Assembly (NCBI GenBank): GCA_964251665.1
Contig: CAXUKO010000009.1
Location: 62,001 to 126,000 of the forward strand
Length of the DNA stretch: 64,000 nucleotides
Reading direction: 5' to 3'
DNA from: JBBQLG01 sp964251665
Lineage (GTDB): Bacteria; Bacteroidota; Bacteroidia; Cytophagales; Spirosomataceae
Under the pieces are notes generated by a model that saw nothing but the letters and a program-made list of their open reading frames with translations, searched no databases and was not told the origin of the DNA. Below are positions 1 through 9,800 of this stretch, piece by piece (position 1 is the stretch's first letter; the number at the start of each line of letters is the position of its first letter). A program made the position numbers and the translations under genes.

Positions 1-413
1 GCCATGGGTTTTTCTACCCAGACATGTTTACCGGCGTTGGCTGCCCGCACCACGTATTCCTTGTGCATCGATGGAGGCAGCACTACGTACACCACATCGA
101 TGTCGGGGTTGTTGGCGATCTGATCGAACGTCTGGTAATTGTAGACGTTTTTAGCCGGGATGTTATACTGTTTCGTCCATTTATCGGCCTTGGCGGGCGT
201 TCCGGTTACGATGCCGGTCAGCGAGCAATGTTTAGTCTGTTGCAGAGCCGGTGCCAGCAGGTCGGTGCTGTAATAGCCCAGACCAACGAGGGCGACACCG
301 AGTTTATCTTTGGCGGGCAGGGTCGCGGCCAGTAAGCTGTTGACGGACAGGGCAGAAGCGGCACCGCCCAGAGCCAGGGTTTGCAGAAAGTCCCGGCGCG
401 AAGGAGTAGACAT
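1..413 (-). CDS. Gfo/Idh/MocA family oxidoreductase, Tat signal (3' end cut by window)
   Basis: Reading the reverse strand from the ATG at 413 gives an open frame of 137 codons to the window edge without a stop. The start is MSTPSRRDFLQTLALGGAAS, a twin-arginine (SRRDFLQ) export signal followed by a hydrophobic stretch. A Rossmann segment follows (LGVALVGLGYYS, about residues 38-49), then DIDVVYVVLPPSMH and VEKPMA, the EKP motif that carries the catalytic lysine of this NAD(P)-dependent sugar/polyol dehydrogenase family. Such Tat-exported members are common in Bacteroidota, probably acting on sugars in the periplasm. The substrate cannot be told. The C-terminal domain lies outside the window. 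It is divergent from miaE, and the shared upstream region is almost filled by a palindromic repeat. Confidence 0.88.
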   Translation of the reverse strand, partial: MSTPSRRDFLQTLALGGAASALSVNSLLAATLPAKDKLGVALVGLGYYSTDLLAPALQQTKHCSLTGIVTGTPAKADKWTKQYNIPAKNVYNYQTFDQIANNPDIDVVYVVLPPSMHKEYVVRAANAGKHVWVEKPM

Positions 414-483
414 GTTTAATCAGGTTTAGGTTGGTACTGGCTAAGATACGTGATTGTACGTAACTTCGGGAGTTGATTTTATC

Positions 484-577
484 TTTAACACAGAGGAACG
501 GAGATTGCACAGAGTACACCGAGAGGAAAAAAAGTCTCTGTTTGCTCTGTGAAAACCTCCGTGTCTCTGTGTTTAAA
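484..577. repeat. Imperfect palindromic repeat (CACAGAG type, family E)
   Basis: The left arm, with blocks ACACAGAGG, ACGGAGA and CACAGAG, is mirrored by a right arm with CTCTGTG, CCTCCGTG and CTCTGTGTTTAAA around a short A-rich centre. Pairing is good but imperfect. It fills most of the 176-bp gap between two divergently transcribed genes, so it cannot be a shared terminator and is more likely a dispersed REP-like element. The copy at 54494-54576 has the same arrangement (CGCAGAG, GCGCAA). Confidence 0.75.
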
Positions 578-589
578 AGACTGCTTTGT

Positions 590-1183
590 ATGTCCCTTAC
601 TACCCTCGGGCTGGAATTGCCCACAGACCCCCGCTGGGTCAATATTGCCGAAATGAACCTCGGCGAAATTCTTATCGACCACGCGTTCTGTGAGCAGAAA
701 GCTGCGTCGTCCTGCATCTCGCTGATCGTGTCCTACTCCGAAAAAGAAAAATTAGTGGAAGTGCTCACCCCGGTCGTTGCCGAGGAGTGGGGCCATTTTC
801 AGCGGGTGCTGAAAGAACTGCGGAAGCGTACCATTCCGCTGGGACGGCAGCGCCGGGATGAGTACGTGAATGAACTGCAGAAGCGAATGCCCAAGCCCGG
901 CGACCGCAACGAGATGCTGATGGAAAAGCTCCTGCTGAACGCCCTGATCGAAGCCCGGAGTTGTGAGCGGTTCAAACTCCTCTCGGAACACATTGCGGAC
1001 GAAAGCCTGCAAAAATTCTACCGGGAACTGATGATTTCCGAAGCGGGTCACTACCGTAATTTCATCGAACTGGCCGAGGAATATATGCCCGTTCAGCGCG
1101 TCCGGCAGCGCTGGAAAGAAATTCTGGAGACCGAAGCGCAGATAATGGTGTCGCTTGGCGTTCGGGCCGACCGGATGCATTAA
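590..1183 (+). CDS. miaE: tRNA 2-methylthio-N6-isopentenyladenosine hydroxylase (MiaE)
   Basis: This is a ferritin-like di-iron monooxygenase that hydroxylates the isopentenyl group of ms2i6A37 in tRNA. The 197-residue protein from the ATG at 590 (MSLTTLGLELPTDPRW) has the usual family length. An upstream in-frame start at 473 would place 39 extra residues inside the palindromic repeat and is unlikely. Iron ligands are visible: a first Glu in MNLGEILIDHAFCEQ (about residue 23), the EEWGH motif near residues 65-69, and SEAGHY near 151-155. The gene seems to be transcribed alone. Its promoter must lie in or upstream of the repeat at 484-577. Confidence 0.93.
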   Translation: MSLTTLGLELPTDPRWVNIAEMNLGEILIDHAFCEQKAASSCISLIVSYSEKEKLVEVLTPVVAEEWGHFQRVLKELRKRTIPLGRQRRDEYVNELQKRMPKPGDRNEMLMEKLLLNALIEARSCERFKLLSEHIADESLQKFYRELMISEAGHYRNFIELAEEYMPVQRVRQRWKEILETEAQIMVSLGVRADRMH

Positions 1184-1210
1184 TACGTTGTCAAGTTGCC
1201 CTTTTTGTGT

Positions 1211-1218
1211 TACTTTTG
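1211..1218 (+). promoter_or_regulatory. Bacteroidota-type -7 promoter element
   Basis: TACTTTTG matches the Bacteroidetes sigma-ABfr -7 consensus TAnnTTTG exactly, 29 bp before the ATG at 1248. A TTG about 20 bp upstream could be a partial -33 element. It would drive the small gene and the zeta kinase. The call rests on the motif and its position only. Confidence 0.45.
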
Positions 1219-1247
1219 GTTAGTATCCTGTAAAAACAACCTGTACC

Positions 1248-1559
1248 ATGGACGCGCATATTTTTCCTTGGATTAAAGATGATGTAGCGATTGAAATCAT
1301 TGGTAAGATGATTGCTGAGCAGGTGACTCCATTAAGTGAGTTACTGGAGGGCTTTGAACTGTCTGGTTATGATTTAAAGGACGAGGAGGTGATAAGCCAT
1401 CCTGATTATCTAAAGTATACTCAGCGGATCAGTGAGCTGAATGAAGAAATTAAGCAGATTTACAGGGGTGATAACTTGGCTGAAATACATAAAAAAGTAG
1501 ATCAGGTCTACGCACCTTATTTACGGAGGAAATTAAGTCATACTTCTGTAGAGTTTTAA
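1248..1559 (+). CDS. Small acidic protein, candidate antitoxin of the zeta kinase
   Basis: A 103-residue protein with no signal or membrane segment, predicted mostly helical (for example IAIEIIGKMI-like N-terminus and SELNEEIKQIYRGDNLAEIHKKVDQVY). I do not recognise the family. It lies 33 bp or less upstream of a zeta-family kinase gene, has a promoter-like motif in front, and shares that gene's low GC. This is the usual position and size for an antitoxin such as epsilon. The antitoxin role is inferred from position alone. The sequence ends in TAA immediately before the uncertain start of the kinase, and a GGAGG inside its last codons may serve the kinase gene. Confidence 0.7.
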   Translation: MDAHIFPWIKDDVAIEIIGKMIAEQVTPLSELLEGFELSGYDLKDEEVISHPDYLKYTQRISELNEEIKQIYRGDNLAEIHKKVDQVYAPYLRRKLSHTSVEF

Positions 1560-1591
1560 AAACGCCCGCCCTTGCCAAATCAACTTTCTCT

Positions 1592-2452
1592 TTGATACCG
1601 AAACACGTTGTTGCCCCCCATGAGGTTGAGCGGATAAAACCAATTATTGCCGTCCAAGTACTTGATCATAAGGCTCAATCTGCCACACCTGTTGGGATAC
1701 TTTTAGGTGGTCAGCCTGCTTCTGGTAAAACGGGCTTGATTCGATTGTTACAGCGGCAAAATCAAGACAAAACATTTATTGTCATTAACGGAGATGCCTT
1801 ACGGGCCTATCATCCCCGGAGCGAAGCTATTCTGTTTTACTACGGTTTAGATGCACCGAAATATACCCAGCCGTTCTCAAATAGCCTAGTTGAGTGGCTG
1901 AAAGCCGAGTGCATTCGGCTACGGTACAACTTCATCATCGAGGGAACCATGCGGACGCTATCCGTAATTAAGCAAACGACGCAAACTATTCGACAAGCCG
2001 GTTTTATCTGTGAAGGACATGTCCTTGCTGTAGCACGTGATGACAGTTTACTGGGCGTGTTTCAGCGGTTTGAAGAAGACCTTAGAAAAACAGGACTGGG
2101 TCGATTTTCGCCAGTTTTTGTTCACGACGAAGCTTACCGGCAAATCCCTGACAATTTGAATGTAGCGGTGCGTGAACAGTGGTTCGACCGGCTGGTAATT
2201 CATACTCGTGTGGGTGGGCGGCAGTTGATGGCATTCCACACTATTGAGAACAGTTTAATGAACAGCCCTATCGACATGCAAGAGGTATTTACCAAAGCAC
2301 GACGACTGCTGTTTGAGAACTCATATTATCACCAGCAATGGCAGGCCATCGCTCACCTGGCCCGGCAGCGGGGCGAAACCAACGCCGATTACCTCGGGCA
2401 AATCGACGGGTTTATCCGCCAGTTTGCTATTGATATTCTCCTTTCCGAATGA
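1592..2452 (+). CDS. Zeta-toxin family kinase (P-loop)
   Basis: The protein has the zeta-toxin fold markers: Walker A GGQPASGKTG (about residues 39-48 from the TTG start), NGDALRAYHP (the GD..R..HP element with the catalytic-base Asp of zeta), FIIEGTMR, and a basic stretch toward the C-terminus. Zeta toxins phosphorylate UDP-N-acetylglucosamine and block cell-wall synthesis; some relatives act on other small molecules. The start is uncertain. The TTG at 1592 has no ribosome-binding site. The frame is open further up to an ATT at 1532 that sits just after GGAGGA, which would couple translation to the upstream gene. It overlaps the nuclease gene downstream by 4 bp (ATGA), implying co-translation. 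GC is lower than in the neighbours over the first two-thirds. Confidence 0.85.
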   Translation: MIPKHVVAPHEVERIKPIIAVQVLDHKAQSATPVGILLGGQPASGKTGLIRLLQRQNQDKTFIVINGDALRAYHPRSEAILFYYGLDAPKYTQPFSNSLVEWLKAECIRLRYNFIIEGTMRTLSVIKQTTQTIRQAGFICEGHVLAVARDDSLLGVFQRFEEDLRKTGLGRFSPVFVHDEAYRQIPDNLNVAVREQWFDRLVIHTRVGGRQLMAFHTIENSLMNSPIDMQEVFTKARRLLFENSYYHQQWQAIAHLARQRGETNADYLGQIDGFIRQFAIDILLSE

Positions 2453-5391
2453 CCTTTCTCAAGCAGACTGCTCAACATATTTTTGATAGTCACGGCCCCA
2501 GCCTCGATGACGTCTGGGTGATTTTGCCCACCCGCCGGGCCGTCTCGGTCTTCCAGCAGCATTTAGCCGCGCAGACGGATGTACCGTTTCTGGCCCCCCA
2601 TACCCTGGCCGTCGATGACTTCATTACTCAGGCCGCCGGTGTTCAGCTTATCGATCCGGTTAGTCTGCTGTTTGAACTTTACCACGTCTTCCGGGAGATC
2701 GACGATAAACTCAGTTTCGAGCAGTTTGTGGGCTGGGCGCAGGTGCTGCTGAATGATTTCGACCGGGTAGATCAGTACCTGGTCGATCCGCATGATTTGT
2801 TTACCTACGTCACAGCCGCCAAATCCATTGAGCGCTGGAATCTGGAATTGCCGCCCGGTGCCAAAGCTATTACCGAAACCAACTTTACGACCAAGTATTT
2901 TCGCCTGTTCGAGAACCTGTTCACGGCCTACATCGCTCTCCGCAATCGGCTGCTGGCGCAGGGACTGGCCTACCGGGGCATGGCCTACCGGCTGCTGGCC
3001 GATGGAGTAGAAACGCTCGTGCGCGATAATCCTGCGTATGAAAAAGTGTACTTCGTCGGCTTCAATGCGCTCAGTAAGGCCGAAGAACGCATCATTACCA
3101 CCTTACTCGACGCCGGGAAAGCGGACATATTCTGGGATTTCGACCGGTATTACCTCAATGATTCGCATCAGGAAGCGGGCCTTTTTCTACGGCGCTACCG
3201 CGATGCCGGTATGCCGGGTTTACGCATCGAACCCGGCCCGAAGCAGACCTTTCATGTCCAGCGGGATACGCTTACCGGGTCGCGCAAGACTATACAGGTG
3301 ATCGGGGTGCCAACGGCCAGCCTACAGGCTAAAGTTGCCGGGCAGTTGTATGAAAACTGGAACAGGCCGACCGATTCGGAACAGATGCCATATCTTCAGG
3401 ATATGGCATCTGTTCCGAATCTGCCCTTAAAACGGACCGCCATCGTTCTTGCCGATGAATCCCTGCTGGTGCCGGTGCTGTATTCGCTTGACGCGTCGGT
3501 GCGCGACCTGAACGTGACGATGGGCCTGTCGCTGCGGCAGTCGCTGCTGTTCACGCTCATCGACGCCTTGTTCGAGATGCAGCAGACGCGGGCCGAATTC
3601 AAAGCTAAAGACGGCCGGGACGTGAAAATTCCTAAGTTCCACCATCGGCAGGTCGTCAAAGTGCTCAACCATCCGTTTGTGCAGCAGTACGCCCGGATTA
3701 AAAATCTACAGTCACCGCCCAACGAGAAGGGAGAGGTTCGCCCGCTGCTGGGCTGGATTCAGGAGCAGATCGTGACGCGGCAGAAAGTCTACGTCGAGAA
3801 GAAGGAGATGCACGCCTTTGCCGGGAACGATCCTCTGCTGAAAACCCTGTTCAAACGCTGGAATATGGCCCGGCCGTTGTCTGCCATCCGGGTGCTGTAT
3901 GACCTCATCGACCACCTCCGCGAGGTTTACAAAACCCAGCAGGACGCCATCGAGATCGAATACCTGTACCTGTTTTATAGCCTGCTGAAGCAACTCGAAA
4001 CCACACTGGAACGGCAGACGGAAACCGTGACCGTAGGCAGCTTTCGGACATTTCTGAATGAACTGATCCGGCAAACGAGCATTCCCTTTACCAGCGAGGG
4101 CAACAGTCAGCTACAGGTTATGGGGATGCTCGAAACGCGGGCTCTGGATTTTGACCGGGTGATTGTGCTCTCGGCCAACGAAGGCATTCTACCCCAGGGC
4201 CGGAAACTGAACTCCCTGATTCCGTTCGACATTGCCCTCGAAAAAGGCCTGCCCACCTATCGGGAGCAGGAGTCGGTTATGGCCTACCATTTCTACCGGC
4301 TCCTGCAACGGGCCAGCGAGGTGGTGCTGATGTACACAACGTCGCCCGATGCGTACGGCATGGCCAAAGGTGAACCCAGCCGGTTTATTCGTCAGATCGA
4401 ATACGAATTACTCCGGGCAGCAAAGGGAAACATTACCCTGAGCCGACCGGTCGTGCGATTTGGCGAGGGTGCCCGCCCCGCCGAACTGGCCGAGCTATCC
4501 GTACCCAAGACCAATTCAATCCGGCAGGCCATGCGGGCGATGCTGACTGGGAAAGGGTTATACCCGACGGCCTTGAATCAGTTTGTGAGCTGTTCCATGC
4601 GGTTTTATTTTGGCCGCATCGTAAAGATCAGTGAGCAGGAGGATGTCGAGGAAAGCATGGGCGCGGCCGACTTCGGGAACTGGCTGCACCACACCCTCGA
4701 AGCCCTCGACCAGGACTATCGGATGAAGGGACTGCCCGTCACAGCCGCCGTTGTTGAGCAGTTGCTGAAGGAGAAATACACGGAGGTGATCAGAGGACAG
4801 CAGGCCGATACCGGACACAACATGCTGCTTTACCACATGGGACAGACGCTGATGCAGCAGTTTCAGGCCGAGCAGAATATGCTAAATCCAACCGTTGTCA
4901 GCACGGAGCAGACCTTTGATACGGTGCTGAATGTAGAGGTGGATGGGGAAATCTGGCCCGTAAAAATTGCCGGTAAGATTGACCGCATCGAACGCGTTGA
5001 CGGGCAGATTCGCATCGTCGATTACAAAACCGGAAAGGTTAAACTGCCTTCGGTAAAGGAACTGCGGGAAAAGCTGCCGACCAATGCCGACGACGGCTGG
5101 GACAAAGTCCGGCAACTGTGGCTTTACAAATACCTGGTGCTGAAAAACAACCGCCACGAAGGCTTACCCGTCACGGCCGGGTTCTATTCATTTCGCTCCC
5201 TGAAAGAGGGGCTTATTCACAATCCGGTGCAGTTTGCCGGTTCCGACGAAACACCCGAGCAGTACATTACCGAATCCGAAACCCTGCTCCGTACGCTGAT
5301 TCAGACAATGGTCAGCGATGAGCCATTCCGCAAAACGCAGCAGCTAAAAACCTGCGAATACTGCGACTATCGTAAAATTTGCGGGCGGTAG
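2449..5391 (+). CDS. AddB-like PD-(D/E)XK nuclease with 4Fe-4S cysteines
   Basis: A 980-residue protein with an inactivated UvrD-like helicase body (no Walker A near the N-terminus: VILPTRRAVSVFQQHL) and a C-terminal RecB-type nuclease. The nuclease core reads KIDRIERV...RIVDYKTGK, giving Asp near 844, Asp near 857 and Lys near 859. One cysteine near 714 (FVSCSMRFYF) and three near 969-978 (CEYCDYRKICG) form the iron-sulfur staple of AddB-type enzymes. The likely role is DNA double-strand-break end processing with an AddA helicase-nuclease, which is not adjacent here. Residues 309-325 are encoded by a perfect 49-bp palindrome and look like a tolerated insertion. The 4-bp overlap with the zeta gene is unusual for a repair gene. 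Confidence 0.87.
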   Translation: MTFLKQTAQHIFDSHGPSLDDVWVILPTRRAVSVFQQHLAAQTDVPFLAPHTLAVDDFITQAAGVQLIDPVSLLFELYHVFREIDDKLSFEQFVGWAQVLLNDFDRVDQYLVDPHDLFTYVTAAKSIERWNLELPPGAKAITETNFTTKYFRLFENLFTAYIALRNRLLAQGLAYRGMAYRLLADGVETLVRDNPAYEKVYFVGFNALSKAEERIITTLLDAGKADIFWDFDRYYLNDSHQEAGLFLRRYRDAGMPGLRIEPGPKQTFHVQRDTLTGSRKTIQVIGVPTASLQAKVAGQLYENWNRPTDSEQMPYLQDMASVPNLPLKRTAIVLADESLLVPVLYSLDASVRDLNVTMGLSLRQSLLFTLIDALFEMQQTRAEFKAKDGRDVKIPKFHHRQVVKVLNHPFVQQYARIKNLQSPPNEKGEVRPLLGWIQEQIVTRQKVYVEKKEMHAFAGNDPLLKTLFKRWNMARPLSAIRVLYDLIDHLREVYKTQQDAIEIEYLYLFYSLLKQLETTLERQTETVTVGSFRTFLNELIRQTSIPFTSEGNSQLQVMGMLETRALDFDRVIVLSANEGILPQGRKLNSLIPFDIALEKGLPTYREQESVMAYHFYRLLQRASEVVLMYTTSPDAYGMAKGEPSRFIRQIEYELLRAAKGNITLSRPVVRFGEGARPAELAELSVPKTNSIRQAMRAMLTGKGLYPTALNQFVSCSMRFYFGRIVKISEQEDVEESMGAADFGNWLHHTLEALDQDYRMKGLPVTAAVVEQLLKEKYTEVIRGQQADTGHNMLLYHMGQTLMQQFQAEQNMLNPTVVSTEQTFDTVLNVEVDGEIWPVKIAGKIDRIERVDGQIRIVDYKTGKVKLPSVKELREKLPTNADDGWDKVRQLWLYKYLVLKNNRHEGLPVTAGFYSFRSLKEGLIHNPVQFAGSDETPEQYITESETLLRTLIQTMVSDEPFRKTQQLKTCEYCDYRKICGR
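3373..3421. repeat. Perfect palindrome inside the AddB-like coding sequence (family C)
   Basis: Arms 3373-3394 and 3400-3421 are exact reverse complements (22 bp) around the 5-base loop TTCAG. The element is read in frame as DSEQMPYLQDMASVPNL without a stop. Its 31-bp core matches the core of the intergenic palindrome at 55658-55710 at 27 positions, while the outer arms of the two copies are unrelated. Confidence 0.9.
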
Positions 5392-5482
5392 GCTTATATC
5401 CCGAACATAGCCATCCGGGGATACCAACAAAACCCGTATTTTGCGGTTCTAAATGAGTTAACAATCCAGTAAATCCTGTTCC

Positions 5483-6724
5483 GTGAAAAGATGGCTTGCT
5501 TTGGGTCTCGTTGTGCTGCTGCTCGGCGGGTTGATTTATTACAACAAATTCAGAAAGTCCGGTTCCGGTGACCCCGGAGCGGGTGGTAAGAGCGATGCCC
5601 CGGCAGGTGGCGGCAAAGGTGGAACTGGCGGACCGGGCGGTGATGGCAAAGGCGGCAATGGCGCGCCCCCCCCGCAGTCGATTACGGCGTATGTCGTTGC
5701 GGTACAGAACCTGAAAGAAGAAGTAGTATCGAGTGGGTCGCTGCTCCCGAACGAACAGGTTGACATCTACCCCGAAGTATCGGGCCGGATCGTGCAGATG
5801 AACATCCGCGAAGGGCAACCGGTAGCCAAAGGAGCTTTGCTGCTGAAACTCTACGACGGTGATCTGAAAGCGCAGCTTCAGAAGTTATACGCCCAGGAGG
5901 AAAACGCCCGTCGTACCGAAGACCGTAACAAACAACTGCTGGCACGCGGTGGTATCAGCCGACAGGAATACGACCTGGCAACGACCAACCTGCAAAGTGC
6001 CGTTGCCGATATTGAACTGGTTAAAGCTAATCTGAGCAAAACCGAAATTCGGGCCCCGTTTGCCGGAATCATCGGTTTACGGAACGTCAGCCCCGGTGCC
6101 GTTGTGACGCCAAATACGCTTATTGCCCGTATGCAGCAGGTGTCATCCCTGAAATTAGATTTCTCAATTCCCGAAAAATACGGTCCGTCGGTCAAACAGG
6201 GCAGCGATGTAACGTTTGAGGTAGACGGATTCAACGGTGTAAGCCGGGCCGAGGTGTATGCCATCGACCCCGGCGTGGATGAGCAGAACCGTAACCTGCG
6301 CATCCGGGCCCGGGTCAACAACGCATCGGCGCGGTTCCGGCCCGGTACGTTCGCCCGCGTAACGCTAACCATCCAGAACGAACGCAGCGTGGTTGTGCCC
6401 ACACAATCGGTTATTCCGCAAACACGCGATAAGCAGGTTGTCGTCGTTAGGAAAGGTAAAGCCGTGTTTAATACCGTCACGACGGGTATTCGAACGGCCA
6501 GTGCCATTCAGATACTGTCCGGTGTGCAGGTCGGCGATACGGTAGCTACCACGGGCCTGCTGTTTCTGAAAGCAGACAGCCCCGTGAAAGTAGCTAAAGT
6601 TATTAAATTGCCCAACCAGGATGCGCCCGTACGCTCGGACACGCGCCCGGTTATGCCAGCCACAACAGCCGGCAACAATACCAGTGCTACCGGCAGCCCG
6701 CGTACTGCCCTCAACGTTCAATAA
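5483..6724 (+). CDS. RND efflux periplasmic adaptor (membrane fusion protein)
   Basis: A 413-residue adaptor starting at GTG 5483 with one N-terminal membrane segment (WLALGLVVLLLGGLIYYN), then a strongly glycine-rich linker (about residues 30-62). The membrane-fusion core follows: barrel-sandwich start (VVSSGSLLPNEQVDIYPEVSGRI), a helical hairpin with AQLQKLYAQEENARRTEDRNK, the lipoyl return KTEIRAPFAGIIGLRNVSPGAVV, and beta-barrel domains. It links an inner-membrane RND pump to an outer-membrane channel. The pump follows 91 bp downstream, but no TolC-like channel gene is in the window. The long Gly/Asp/Lys linker is unusual in length. Substrate unknown. Confidence 0.92.
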   Translation: MKRWLALGLVVLLLGGLIYYNKFRKSGSGDPGAGGKSDAPAGGGKGGTGGPGGDGKGGNGAPPPQSITAYVVAVQNLKEEVVSSGSLLPNEQVDIYPEVSGRIVQMNIREGQPVAKGALLLKLYDGDLKAQLQKLYAQEENARRTEDRNKQLLARGGISRQEYDLATTNLQSAVADIELVKANLSKTEIRAPFAGIIGLRNVSPGAVVTPNTLIARMQQVSSLKLDFSIPEKYGPSVKQGSDVTFEVDGFNGVSRAEVYAIDPGVDEQNRNLRIRARVNNASARFRPGTFARVTLTIQNERSVVVPTQSVIPQTRDKQVVVVRKGKAVFNTVTTGIRTASAIQILSGVQVGDTVATTGLLFLKADSPVKVAKVIKLPNQDAPVRSDTRPVMPATTAGNNTSATGSPRTALNVQ

Positions 6725-6730
6725 ACTAAG

Positions 6731-6799
6731 AGTCAGTAAGTTGATAAGTCAGTAAGTACTTCTCTTTTAGAAACTTACTGACTTATCAACTTACTGACT
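6731..6799. repeat. Perfect 27-bp-arm palindrome (GTAAGTC type, family D)
   Basis: Arms 6731-6757 and 6773-6799 are exact reverse complements around a 15-base loop. Each arm is itself built from short repeats of AGTCAGTAAG / TTGATAAG. It occupies nearly the whole gap between the adaptor and pump genes of one operon, so a simple terminator role is unlikely. The element at 62832-62975 is made of the same short units. Confidence 0.88.
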
Positions 6800-6815
6800 T
6801 ACCAACTGATCGACC

Positions 6816-9800
6816 ATGAGTTTACCCGGATTAAGTCTCAGCCGCCCCGTTTTCGCAATGGTCATGTCCATTGTGATTGTGCTGTTCGGCGTTATCGGCT
6901 ACACCTTTCTGGGCGTTCGGGAGTATCCCGCCATCGACCCACCCGTTATCTCCGTTCGTACGAATTATACCGGTGCGAACCCGGATATTATTGAATCGCA
7001 GATTACCGAACCCATCGAGAAGTCGCTGAACAGTATTGAAGGGATTCGGACCATCTCCTCCAATTCGGCCCTCGGGGTAAGTACCATCACGGTTGAGTTT
7101 GAGCTGAGTGCCGACCTGGAACGGGCGGCCAACGACGTACGGGATAAGGTGTCGCAGGCGCAGCGTCAGCTGCCGCAGGACATTGATGCTCCGCCGGTTG
7201 TAACGAAAGCCGATGCCAACTCGGACCCGATCATTTTCATGACCGTGCAGAGCACGACCCGTAACCCGATGCAGCTCTCGGACTACGCCGAGAACGTGTT
7301 GCAGGAACGGTTGCAGACCATTCCGGGCGTGAGTCAGGCGAACATCTACGGCCTGAAGCGGACGGCCATGCGGCTTTGGATCGACCCCATCAAATTGTCG
7401 GCCTACCGGTTAACGGTGCAGGATATTCAACAGGCGCTGAACAGCCAGAACGTTGAATTGCCGGGCGGTAAAATCTATGGGAACACCACCGAATTGACCA
7501 TTAAAGCAGTTGGACGGCTAACGACCGAAGATGATTTCAACAACCTGATTCTCCGGCAGACCAACGAGCAGATCATCCGCATGAAGGATATCGGCTATGC
7601 CGCGCTGGGTGCCGAAAACGAAGAAACGCAGTCCAAGCAAAACGGAGCACAGGGCGTTATTCTGGTGCTGATTCCCCAGCCGGGTGCCAACTACGTCAGC
7701 ATTGCCGATGAGTTCTACAAGCGCTTCGACGCGTTGAAAAAAGACCTGCCTGCCGATATTATCGTGAGCGTCGGTATCGACCGAAGCACGTTTATCCGGC
7801 GCGCTATTGAAGAGGTAGAAGAAACGCTGATCATCTCGTTTGTGCTGGTGGTACTGGTCATCTATCTGTTCTTCCGCGACTGGCTGACGGCCTTCCGGCC
7901 CCTGATTGACATACCGGTTTCGCTGATTGGAGCCTTCTTCGTGATGTATATTGCCGGCTTCAGTATCAACGTGTTAACACTGTTAGCTATCGTGCTGGCA
8001 ACGGGTCTGGTGGTGGATGATGGTATCGTTGTAACGGAGAATATCTTCAAGAAGATAGAGCAGGGCATGGATACCGAGAAGGCGGCTAAAGAAGGGTCCG
8101 AGGAGATCTTTTTCGCCGTTATTTCTACTTCCATCACCCTGGCCGTGGTATTCCTGCCCATCATTTTCTTACAGGGATTCGTCGGGCGGCTCTTCCGGGA
8201 ATTCGGGATTGTGGTGGCGGGTGCCGTACTGATTTCGGCGTTTGTGTCGCTGACCCTGACACCCGTGCTGGCCGTTCGGCTGACGAGTAAAGACCACGGC
8301 AAAGGCTCCTGGTTTTACAAGAAAACAGAACCCTTCTTTGTCTGGCTCGATAAAACCTATCGCGATTCGCTGGAGTCGTTTATGCGCAACCGCTGGATGG
8401 CCTTTGCTATGATCGGCGTCTGTATCGCCCTGATCTTTGGTTTAGGATCGACGCTTAAGTCGGAGCTGGCACCGCTCGAAGACCGGGGCCGGATTCGGAT
8501 TCCTATTACGGCTCCCGAAGGTACCAGTTTTGAAGCTACAGCGGCCATCACCGACCGCGTGAGTCAGTTCGTGCTGGATTCCATTCCCGAACGGCGGCTG
8601 GCCTTTAGTGTGGTCGCGCCGGGTAACTCCGGGGCTGGGGCCGTTAACTCCAGCTTTGTGCTCATCAACCTGAAAGAGCCGAATGAGCGCAAACGCACGC
8701 AGCAGCAGATTGCAGATTATATCACTAAAAACACCAAGAAATTCAGCGACGCCCGGATGTTCCCGACGCAGGATCAGACCATTCAGGTCGGTCGGGGCGG
8801 TGGTTTGCCGGTACAATTCGTGATTCAGAACCTGAATTTCGATAAGCTCCGTGACCGACTGCCCAAGTTTCTGGAAGAAGTGCAGAAAGACCCGACTTTC
8901 CAGAATACCGACGTCGACCTGAAGTTTAACAAGCCGGAACTGAACATCAGCATCGACCGCGAAAAAGCAACCAGTCTTGGCATTTCTGTGCAGGACGTGG
9001 CACAAACGCTGCAACTGGCCCTGAGTAACGGCCGGTTGGCGTACTTTCTGATGAATGGTAAACAGTATCAGGTAATCGGGCAGGTAGACCGGGGTGACCG
9101 CGATCAGCCAACGGATTTGCAATCGTTCTATGTGCGGAACAACGCCGGACAACTGATTCAATTAGATAACTTAGTGAATTTCCTTGAGGTTAGCAGTCCG
9201 CCACAGGTATATCACTACAACCGGTTTAAGTCCGCAACGGTATCGGCGGGGTTAGCACCCGGCAAAACAGTCGGCGATGGCGTTACGGCCATGCAGGCCA
9301 TTGCCAAACGGGTGCTGGACGAGAGTTTTCAGACGTCGCTGGCGGGTCCGTCCCGTGACTACGCCGAGAGTTCTTCCAACACGCTGTTCGCCTTTGGACT
9401 GGCTCTGATTCTGGTGTACCTGATTTTGGCCGCGCAGTTCGATTCGTTCGTCGATCCCTTCATTATCATGATTACCGTGCCGCTGGCGCTGGCCGGAGCC
9501 GTGTTTTCACTCTGGCTGTTCAACCAGACGCTCAACATCTTCAGTCAGATCGGTATTATCATGCTGGTAGGTCTGGTTACGAAAAACGGGATTCTGATCG
9601 TTGAATTTGCCAATGAACAACGCTTAGTCGGCAAGCATAAAGTGGAAGCGGCCATCGAGTCGGCGGCCATGCGCCTGCGACCCATCCTGATGACAACGCT
9701 TGTGGCCGCCTTTGGTGCCCTGCCACTGGCCCTCGCGCTGGGGTCGGCGTCGAAAAGCCGGGTGCCGCTGGGTATTGTGATTGTGGGTGGACTGTTGTTT

